DNA from: Acidimicrobiaceae bacterium | GTDB taxonomy: Bacteria; Actinomycetota; Acidimicrobiia; Acidimicrobiales; Ilumatobacteraceae | Assembly: GCA_947458565.1 (NCBI GenBank) | Contig: CANGZK010000077.1 | Location: 1 to 5,763 of the forward strand | Length of the DNA: 5,763 nt | Direction: 5' to 3' | Program-made: the position numbers and the translations under genes | The notes under the pieces: generated by a model | Databases searched by the model: none | What the model saw: the letters and a program-made list of their open reading frames with translations, nothing else | Told to the model about the DNA's origin: nothing | In this document: one piece after another, positions 1-4,836 of the stretch | Position numbering within the stretch: position 1 is the first letter of the stretch | Layout: every line of letters begins with the position of its first letter

Positions 1-1
1 C

Positions 2-244
2 ATTACGAGTCGAGTTGGAAGCATTGTCGCTGTTGTTGAAATAACGCAAAACATTCGTCCACGAGTTGTGAGCCTTCCGCACGGATGGGGACATGGAGTG
101 CGCGGAACGAAGATGACTATCGCTGCAGAGCGTGCAGGTGTGAACTCAAATGTGTTAACAGATGAAGATCAAATGGATCCGTTGTCTGGAACTTCCGTGT
201 TAAATGGCATTCCTGTGCAAGTGGAAGCGGTTATCCACTCATAA
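2..244 (+). CDS. Molybdopterin-dependent oxidoreductase, C-terminal fragment (5' truncated by the window)
   Basis: Only the last 80 residues are in the window; the frame is open from base 2 and stops at TAA 242-244. The fragment reads as the C-terminal molybdopterin-dinucleotide-binding domain of the DMSO reductase superfamily (formate dehydrogenase / nitrate reductase-like). It has VVSLPHGWGH at about residues 22-31, a Val-Asn-x-Asn-x-Leu-Thr-Asp stretch at 47-54, and DPLSGTSVLNGIPVQVE at 59-75, the usual ending of actinobacterial members. This domain clamps the bis-MGD cofactor; the catalytic and Fe-S parts lie upstream and cannot be judged, so the substrate is unknown. The gene ends without an obvious intrinsic terminator, and its last codons contain a DnaA-box-like nonamer (231-239). 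The family call is fairly safe; any specific enzyme name would be a guess. Confidence 0.85.
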   Translation: MTSRVGSIVAVVEITQNIRPRVVSLPHGWGHGVRGTKMTIAAERAGVNSNVLTDEDQMDPLSGTSVLNGIPVQVEAVIHS

Positions 245-315
245 TCGTTGTTGTCCACAGTGCTGTCCACAGCATGATCCCCAGATAAAACCTGAAAGAC
301 ACATGGTTATCCACT
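231..315 (+). promoter_or_regulatory. Cluster of DnaA-box-like nonamers, all in one orientation
   Basis: Four sites resemble the DnaA box: TTATCCACT at 231-239, TTGTCCACA at 251-259, CTGTCCACA at 263-271 and TTATCCACT at 307-315. TTGTCCACA is the preferred DnaA box of Streptomyces and mycobacteria; the other three differ from it by one or two bases. The two central sites form a 9-bp direct repeat (TGTCCACAG) with a 12-bp period. All four face nrdJ. DnaA boxes are known to control the class I nrdAB operon of E. coli, so DnaA-linked control of nrdJ is plausible here. An origin of replication is unlikely because no dnaA, dnaN or AT-rich unwinding element accompanies the sites. The matches are seen directly; binding is inferred. 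Confidence 0.45.
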
Positions 316-325
316 TCCTCCACAC

Positions 326-339
326 AGGGGTATACCCCT
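326..339. repeat. Perfect 14-bp palindrome AGGGGTATACCCCT
   Basis: The dyad is perfect over 14 bases, centred between 332 and 333, with no spacer, so it suits a dimeric DNA-binding protein better than an RNA hairpin. It lies just after the last DnaA-like box and about 200 bp upstream of the nrdJ promoter. The half-sites GGGGTA/TACCCC use the same words as CsoR-family operators but in the opposite order, so I do not assign it to that family. It may be an operator for an unidentified regulator. Confidence 0.35.
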
Positions 340-366
340 ACAGTGCGAAGTGCATCTAGCAATGAC

Positions 367-432
367 GCAACGCAACACGGCAGCTGTGAAACCGCAAGGT
401 TTTGAACCTGTGAATGGGGGATGTGGCGTTGC
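367..432 (+). other. Candidate structured element: long-range stem enclosing a GNRA hairpin
   Basis: GCAACGC (367-373) is fully complementary to GCGTTGC (426-432). CAC (376-378) and GTG (423-425) extend the stem past a two-base bulge. Inside is a 5-bp hairpin AAACC-GCAA-GGTTT (389-402) with a GNRA loop. A competing hairpin, AGGTT-TTG-AACCT (397-409), uses the same strand. It lies upstream of the recognised nrdJ promoter, so it would be transcribed only by read-through from the molybdoenzyme gene or from an unseen promoter. There is no T-tract directly after it, so it is not a standard terminator. Confidence 0.25.
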
Positions 433-533
433 TGGATGTATTTGAATATTTCTTTTTGATGTCATTTTGAAGGAGACGCTAAACCGTTGTAGAGCAAGGA
501 AAACAGTGAAGAAAAAAATGCCCGAAATCCGAC

Positions 534-557
534 GAGGGTAATTGACAGAGGGTAATT
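534..557 (+). repeat. 10-bp direct repeat GAGGGTAATT flanking the -35 box
   Basis: GAGGGTAATT occurs at 534-543 and again at 548-557, a 14-bp period. The -35 hexamer TTGACA (542-547) sits at the junction of the two copies. A degenerate inverted third copy (ATTCCCT side) can be read on the other strand at about 572-578. An exact 10-bp duplication over a -35 element suggests a tandem binding site for a regulator. Confidence 0.5.
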
Positions 558-570
558 ACAATGCTGTAAT
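542..570 (+). promoter_or_regulatory. Predicted primary sigma-factor promoter for nrdJ
   Basis: A perfect -35 TTGACA (542-547) is followed after exactly 17 bp by TGTAAT (565-570), a five-of-six match to the -10 consensus. It is preceded by TGC (562-564), which makes an extended -10. The start of transcription is expected at about 576-579, giving an nrdJ leader of roughly 195 bases. This is the best promoter-like sequence I found in the region and is correctly oriented. It is overlaid by a direct repeat (534-557) and an inverted repeat (555-570), so it is probably regulated. Confidence 0.6.
555..570. repeat. Inverted repeat ATTACA-N4-TGTAAT over the -10 element
   Basis: ATTACA (555-560) and TGTAAT (565-570) are perfect inverted copies separated by ATGC. 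The right arm is the -10 hexamer itself, so a protein bound here would directly cover the promoter. The total length of 16 bp equals that of an NrdR box, but the bases do not fit that consensus. Confidence 0.4.
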
Positions 571-573
571 CAT

Positions 574-589
574 TCCCTACCAGTTGTGG
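574..589 (+). promoter_or_regulatory. Weak NrdR-box-like site at the predicted transcription start
   Basis: TCCCTACCAGTTGTGG matches the NrdR consensus (acaCwAtATaTwGtgt) at 9 of 16 positions, including the CwA of the left half and TwGtg of the right half; the centre is poor. Its distance to the strong site at 616-631 is 42 bp start to start, four helical turns, which suits the known habit of NrdR boxes to occur in pairs on one face of the DNA. On its own I would not call it. Confidence 0.35.
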
Positions 590-690
590 GCAAATCTGCA
601 ATGGGAGCGTTTTGGACACAACATCTAGTGGTCTCGAAAGGGACCCCGGATTCAGTGACTTTTCGCTCTGATTGGAAATTTGCCCAGAGC
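587..690 (+). promoter_or_regulatory. Predicted structured 5' leader of nrdJ, possibly bistable
   Basis: Two nested helices close this element. The outer one pairs TGGGCAAAT (587-595) with ATTTGCCCA (678-686), nine perfect pairs. The next, across a 3x3 internal loop, pairs CAATGGGAGCG (599-609) with CGCTCTGATTG (664-674), ten pairs counting one G-U, with a single G-G mismatch. The apical part holds a 6-bp hairpin with a GAAA tetraloop (630-645, one G-U pair). A competing hairpin, GCTCTG (665-670) with CAGAGC (685-690), would break both long helices, so two exclusive folds are possible. The element begins some ten bases after the predicted transcription start. I see no cobalamin-riboswitch B12 box and no U-tract terminator. 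I recall that a computationally found RNA motif associated with nrdJ has been reported, but cannot say whether this belongs to it. Confidence 0.5.
616..631 (+). promoter_or_regulatory. NrdR box (binding site of the ribonucleotide reductase repressor)
   Basis: ACACAACATCTAGTGG agrees with the NrdR-box consensus acaCwAtATaTwGtgt at 13 of 16 positions, including the strongly conserved C4, A6, A8, T9, T11 and G13. NrdR is the ATP-cone repressor that senses (d)ATP and shuts down ribonucleotide reductase genes in most bacteria. The site is about 40 bases after the predicted transcription start of nrdJ, where a bound repressor would hinder elongation or loop with an upstream site. No nrdR gene is in the window. 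The match is seen; regulation by NrdR is inferred from the family. Confidence 0.7.
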
Positions 691-757
691 CCGTAGTTAA
701 TGAGAAATATGAGTTTTAAGTCGTTTTATTCACCAGTTGTTACGTATCGAAAATACA

Positions 758-765
758 GAGAGAAG
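758..765 (+). promoter_or_regulatory. Ribosome binding site of nrdJ (weak)
   Basis: GAGAGAAG lies eight bases before the ATG at 774-776. It is purine-rich but lacks a full AGGAGG core. This supports the ATG at 774 as the start. A small 4-bp hairpin (GTAT 744-747 with ATAC 753-756) sits just upstream of it. Confidence 0.55.
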
Positions 766-773
766 TAGTCAAA

Positions 774-3593
774 ATGTCAATCGCACCAGAGCGGCTCACC
801 ATCGGAATCAGCCGCAAGTTCACCACTGAAGGTGTACACCCATACGACCAGATGGCGTGGGAAAAGCGCGATGCGCGCATCAACAACTGGAAAGACGGAA
901 CAATCGCATTCGAACAACTCGGTGTCGAGTTTCCAGTCGGTTGGTCGCTCAATGCAACCAACATCGTTACTCAAAAATACTTCCGTGGCACACCAGGCAC
1001 AACAGAGCGCGAGCACTCACTTCGTCAGGTCATTGACCGCGTAGCAAACACCATTGCCGACTGGGGCATCGAGGGCGGCTACTTTGCAGACGCCGATGAG
1101 GCCGAAGCATTTCGCGACGAGCTCAAGTTTATTTTGGTCACGCAGCGCGCAGCATTTAACTCGCCGGTGTGGTTCAACATCGGAGTACCAGGAGTGCCAC
1201 AACAAGCAAGTGCTTGTTTCATTCTTTCAACAGAAGACACCATGGACGGAATCCTCAACTGGTACCGCGAAGAAGGAATCATCTTCAAGGGTGGCTCCGG
1301 CGCAGGCATCAACTTGTCAAACATTCGTTCAAGTGCCGAAACCTTGAAGGGTGGCGGAACTGCTTCTGGCCCAGTGAGCTTCATGCGTGGTGCAGATTCG
1401 TCTGCAGGCACCATCAAGTCGGGCGGCAAAACACGTCGCGCCGCAAAGATGGTGATCTTGAACGTTGATCACCCAGATGTTGAAGAATTCATCTGGTGTA
1501 AGACACGCGAAGAGCAAAAGGCTCGTGCATTGCGCGACGCAGGCTTCGACATGGATCTCGACGGCAAAGACTCGTTCTCTGTGCAATACCAGAACGCCAA
1601 CAACTCGGTGCGCGTCACCGACGAGTTCATGCATGCAGTCAAGGAAGATCGCGACTGGACATACAAGGCTGTTAAAGACGGTGCACCGGTGCGTTCAATC
1701 AAGGCACGCGACTTGTGGCGCCAGATTGCAACAGCATCGTGGGAGTGCGCAGACCCAGGCTTGCAGTTTGACACCACCATTAATAAGTGGCACACAGCGC
1801 ATGCAACTGGCCGCATCAATGGCTCGAACCCATGCAGCGAATACATGCACATCGACAACTCGGCTTGCAACTTGGCTTCAATCAACTTGCTTAAGTACCT
1901 CGACAACACTGACACCTTCGATGTTGACGCATACCGTCACACGATTGAAGTGATGTTCACCGCCCAAGAAATTTTGGTTGGCAATGCCGACTACCCAACA
2001 GAAAAGATCGGCGAGAACAGCCACAAGTTCCGTCAGTTGGGTCTTGGATACGCAAACATCGGAGCATTGTTGATGGCTCTCGGTATGCCATATGACTCGA
2101 CCGGTGGTCGTGCATGGGCTGCAACCTTGACATCAATGATGACTGGCCACGCATACGCGACCAGTGCACGCATCGCCAGCCGCATGGGGCCTTTCGCAGG
2201 CTTCGCAGCCAACGAGCGCTACATGCTCAACGTGTTGCGCATGCACCGTGATGCAAACCAAGAAATCGACAACATTGACGTGGTGCAACAAGACCTCGTT
2301 GCTGCTGCAACACACGCATGGGACTCTGCTGTTCGTGACGGCGAAGAGTACGGCGTGCGAAACAGCCAAGCAACAGTGCTTGCACCAACCGGCACCATCG
2401 GCTTGATGATGGACTGTGACACAACTGGTATCGAGCCAGACTTGGGTCTCGTCAAGTTCAAGAAGCTTGTGGGTGGCGGCAACATGTCGATCGTCAACCA
2501 GACAGTGCCACGTGCACTGACCAACTTGGGCTACGAAGGTCCTGTCGTTGACCGCATCATTCAGTACATCGATGTCAACAAGACAATTGTTGGTTCACCA
2601 GACTTGAAGGCCGAGCACTTGCCAGTGTTCGCTTGCTCAATGGGTGACAACACCATTCATTACGAGGGTCACGTGCGCATGATGGGTGCGGCTCAGCCGT
2701 TCTTGTCGGGTGCAATCTCAAAGACCGTCAACATGCCAGAAGAAGCAACCATCGAAGACATCGAGGCATTGCACATGTTGTCGTGGGAGCTCGGCATCAA
2801 GGCTGTTGCCATCTACCGTGACAACTGCAAAGTTGGTCAGCCACTTTCTACCGCCAAGAAAGACGGAGAAAAGGGAACAGCCGACGCTGCAGCAGCAGGT
2901 CAGATGACCAACACTGTCGAGCGCATTGTCGAAAAGATCGTGCACCAGCCAGTCCGTCAGAAGTTGCCGCGCTCACGCCGTGGTGGTACCTTCGAGTTCC
3001 GCGTTGCTGATTGCAAGGGCTTTGCAACCATCGGCGAATACGTCGACGGTCGTCCAGGCGAAGTGTTCCTCACTGTGTCAAAGCAGGGAAGCACATTGGC
3101 CGGCATCATGGATTCGTTTGCAAAGAGCGTCTCGTACGGTTTGCAGTACGGCGTTCCATTGCGAGCATTTATTGAAGCGTTCATCAATACTCGCTTCGAG
3201 CCAGCAGGTATGACTGATGATTCAGACATTCGCATGGCATCGTCCATCATCGATTACCTCTTCCGCCGTTTGGCTGTCGAGTATCTATCGGTTGAAGAGC
3301 GTGCAGAGCTGGGTATCTACACTCGCGAAGAGCGTTTGCAGCCAACACTTCCAGGCGTCCTCGAGTCGGCAACCGACACTGAGCAAGGCGTCGACGTGAT
3401 CAGCGATCCGAAGACTGTGCCAACTGTGCAAGAACTTGTTGCACAGATGGACTTCGCAGCACAACAGCCACATGCGCAGGCAACACCAGCTAAAACTGGC
3501 GCAATCTGCTCATCGTGTGGCTCTGCCAACATGCAACGCGCAGGTGCGTGTTACGTGTGCGGTGACTGCGGTTCGTCATCCGGCTGTTCCTGA
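774..3593 (+). CDS. nrdJ: Vitamin B12-dependent (class II) ribonucleotide reductase
   Basis: A complete 939-residue protein that reduces ribonucleotides to deoxyribonucleotides in the cytoplasm using adenosylcobalamin. The ten-stranded barrel spans about residues 55-690. Redox cysteines are C148 (SACFIL) and C365 (NSACNLASIN). The loop NPCSE gives N352, thiyl-radical C354 and E356; the 11-residue C354-C365 spacing equals that of Thermotoga NrdJ. KGGSGAGINLS (172-182) and APTGTIG (537-543) are family motifs. A TSCPD domain covers about 735-835, then a loose linker (855-910) leads to a zinc-ribbon arm with C912/C915 and C929/C932, plus C926 and C938 near the end; this arm is known to re-reduce the active site in many class II enzymes. 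There is no N-terminal ATP-cone. Length and order match Streptomyces NrdJ (about 960). Proline is coded mainly by CCA, suggesting high expression. The amidase gene follows after 19 bases. Confidence 0.97.
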   Translation: MSIAPERLTIGISRKFTTEGVHPYDQMAWEKRDARINNWKDGTIAFEQLGVEFPVGWSLNATNIVTQKYFRGTPGTTEREHSLRQVIDRVANTIADWGIEGGYFADADEAEAFRDELKFILVTQRAAFNSPVWFNIGVPGVPQQASACFILSTEDTMDGILNWYREEGIIFKGGSGAGINLSNIRSSAETLKGGGTASGPVSFMRGADSSAGTIKSGGKTRRAAKMVILNVDHPDVEEFIWCKTREEQKARALRDAGFDMDLDGKDSFSVQYQNANNSVRVTDEFMHAVKEDRDWTYKAVKDGAPVRSIKARDLWRQIATASWECADPGLQFDTTINKWHTAHATGRINGSNPCSEYMHIDNSACNLASINLLKYLDNTDTFDVDAYRHTIEVMFTAQEILVGNADYPTEKIGENSHKFRQLGLGYANIGALLMALGMPYDSTGGRAWAATLTSMMTGHAYATSARIASRMGPFAGFAANERYMLNVLRMHRDANQEIDNIDVVQQDLVAAATHAWDSAVRDGEEYGVRNSQATVLAPTGTIGLMMDCDTTGIEPDLGLVKFKKLVGGGNMSIVNQTVPRALTNLGYEGPVVDRIIQYIDVNKTIVGSPDLKAEHLPVFACSMGDNTIHYEGHVRMMGAAQPFLSGAISKTVNMPEEATIEDIEALHMLSWELGIKAVAIYRDNCKVGQPLSTAKKDGEKGTADAAAAGQMTNTVERIVEKIVHQPVRQKLPRSRRGGTFEFRVADCKGFATIGEYVDGRPGEVFLTVSKQGSTLAGIMDSFAKSVSYGLQYGVPLRAFIEAFINTRFEPAGMTDDSDIRMASSIIDYLFRRLAVEYLSVEERAELGIYTREERLQPTLPGVLESATDTEQGVDVISDPKTVPTVQELVAQMDFAAQQPHAQATPAKTGAICSSCGSANMQRAGACYVCGDCGSSSGCS

Positions 3594-3612
3594 TCTTCTA
3601 GTTCAGGACTGC

Positions 3613-4836
3613 ATGTCGAATAGCTTCAGTTCGAAACGAGTCGTAGAAAACTTACGCGTACTTGCTCAACGCACCGGTGGACCAAATGGTGCACGGCGCT
3701 TGTGCTGGACTTCAGATTGGTTAGAGGCTCGCGCGCTATTGCGCGAGCAACTATCCACTTTGCCTCTCGAAGTTGAACAAGACGAGGCTGGCAACTTATG
3801 GGCATATCTACGCGGTGAGTCGGACGAGACTGTCGTGATTGGGTCGCATCTCGACTCGGTGCCGAGTGGGGGTTGGCTCGATGGCGCACTTGGCGTGATG
3901 GCCGGCCTTGAAGTGATGAGGGCTCTGTGTGATGGTCCAAAGCCAGCGCGCACGATAGCTCTTGTCGACTGGGCGGATGAAGAGGGTGCAAGGTTTGGTC
4001 GCAGTCTGTTTGGCTCTGCTGCAGTTGCAGGCAGTCTCGATCTTGAAGTGCTTGCAGGGTTGAAAGACAAAAACAACGCAAGCCTTGTCGAGACTCTGGC
4101 TGAGCACGGTGTACACCTGAATGCGCTGGAGCAGTGCGAAAAGCGACGCGACACCATCGCTGCGTATCTTGAACTACACATCGAGCAAGGCCCGGTACTC
4201 GAGCAAATGGGCCAGCCAATTGCCGTAGTGACGGGCACGGTGGGCATCGAACGCAAGCGCTTCATTTTCAATGGTCAGGCAGCACACGCGGGCACTATGC
4301 CGATGGTGATGCGCAAAGATTCGTTGCGTGCTGCCAGCAGATTTATTTTGGAAGTTGCCGACATCGGTGAATTGCACAATGGTGTTACGACGGTTGGCTC
4401 AATCAGTTGTAGGCCTGGAGTTGTCACGGCAGTTCCGGGTGAAACTATGGTCACTCTCGATATGCGGCATATCGACGCAACAAGTTTGAACAACATGCTG
4501 AACGAGTCGTTGGCCGCAGCAAACAAGTGGGCAGAGCACGAGGGTTGCCAAGTCAGGGTGGAACATATTTTTGCAATAGATCCAATGATCTTTGACCCAA
4601 AACTCATTGAGATGACTCGCCAGTCAATCGGCGAGGTTCATGACACGGTTGTTGAAATCCCGAGTGGCGCGCTTCACGATGCATCAGAAATGGCTCGCAG
4701 CATTCCGACAGCAATGATATTTACGTCGTCAACGAACGGCCTATCGCACACCAAGGAAGAAGACACACCTGTTGATCACCTCGAGATGGGCTGCGACGCT
4801 TTTTGGTCGCTCGTCAACCGAGTACTTACGGATTAA
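3613..4836 (+). CDS. Zn-dependent amidase, hydantoinase/N-carbamoylase family (M20 type)
   Basis: A complete 407-residue protein of the M20 dinuclear-metal hydrolase group that includes N-carbamoyl-L-amino acid hydrolase, allantoate amidohydrolase and beta-ureidopropionase. Predicted metal ligands are all present: H79 (GSHLDSVPSGG), D90 (GGWLDGALGV), E123/E124 (DWADEEGARFG), H189 (ELHIEQGP) and H379 (GLSHTKEE). The dimerisation-domain signature AAHAGTMP (223-230, with H225), R285 (LDMRH) and H355-D356 (ALHDASEMA) are typical of substrate-carboxylate recognition. Which substrate it cleaves cannot be told from sequence alone. The ATG at 3613 is chosen because homology begins a few residues later; the frame is open further back, but only inside the nrdJ reading frame. 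A weak TCAGGA lies four bases before the ATG, so translation may be coupled to nrdJ. Its proline codons are mixed CCA/CCG/CCT, unlike nrdJ. Confidence 0.9.
   Translation: MSNSFSSKRVVENLRVLAQRTGGPNGARRLCWTSDWLEARALLREQLSTLPLEVEQDEAGNLWAYLRGESDETVVIGSHLDSVPSGGWLDGALGVMAGLEVMRALCDGPKPARTIALVDWADEEGARFGRSLFGSAAVAGSLDLEVLAGLKDKNNASLVETLAEHGVHLNALEQCEKRRDTIAAYLELHIEQGPVLEQMGQPIAVVTGTVGIERKRFIFNGQAAHAGTMPMVMRKDSLRAASRFILEVADIGELHNGVTTVGSISCRPGVVTAVPGETMVTLDMRHIDATSLNNMLNESLAAANKWAEHEGCQVRVEHIFAIDPMIFDPKLIEMTRQSIGEVHDTVVEIPSGALHDASEMARSIPTAMIFTSSTNGLSHTKEEDTPVDHLEMGCDAFWSLVNRVLTD

Larger units (their letters stand above)
245..773. other. 529-base noncoding regulatory region upstream of nrdJ
   Basis: No convincing protein gene is present in this stretch. 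It holds, in order: DnaA-box-like nonamers, a 14-bp palindrome, a long-range complementary pair (367-432), a direct repeat and promoter (534-570), NrdR-box-like sites (574-631), and a nested RNA-fold candidate (587-690), then an AT-rich, apparently unstructured run to the nrdJ ribosome binding site. The part from about 433 to 533 is AT-rich with purine runs and shows nothing I can name; its AAGGAG at 470-475 is not followed by a usable start codon. The length is large for a bacterial promoter region, which fits complex control of nrdJ. Confidence 0.8.

Noticed and set aside
261..274. TGCTGT-CC-ACAGCA as terminator of the molybdoenzyme gene
   Set aside because: The hairpin would have a tiny loop and no T-tract; it is better explained as part of a DnaA-like box repeat.
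231..340. Chromosomal origin of replication
   Set aside because: DnaA-like boxes are present, but dnaA, dnaN, gidB-type neighbours and an AT-rich unwinding region are not, and the boxes number only four.
506..541. Mini frame GTG...TAA (11 codons) after AAGGA
   Set aside because: It is very short, lies upstream of the predicted promoter and runs into the -35 region; no sign of coding.
640..658. Additional NrdR box downstream of the strong one
   Set aside because: Only the right half (CAGTG) fits, and the 27-bp spacing is out of helical phase.
570..773. Cobalamin riboswitch in the nrdJ leader
   Set aside because: It would make sense for a B12-dependent enzyme, but no B12-box sequence or multi-stem core is recognisable; the fold seen is different.
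3436..3612. N-terminal extension of the amidase to an upstream ATG
   Set aside because: The extra residues lie wholly in an alternative frame of the nrdJ tail and show no family similarity; homology starts just after the ATG at 3613.
3626..4271. Long antisense open frames (about 200 codons) across the amidase gene
   Set aside because: They are Ser/Arg/Pro-rich shadows of a well-supported gene, with no recognisable motif or ribosome binding site.
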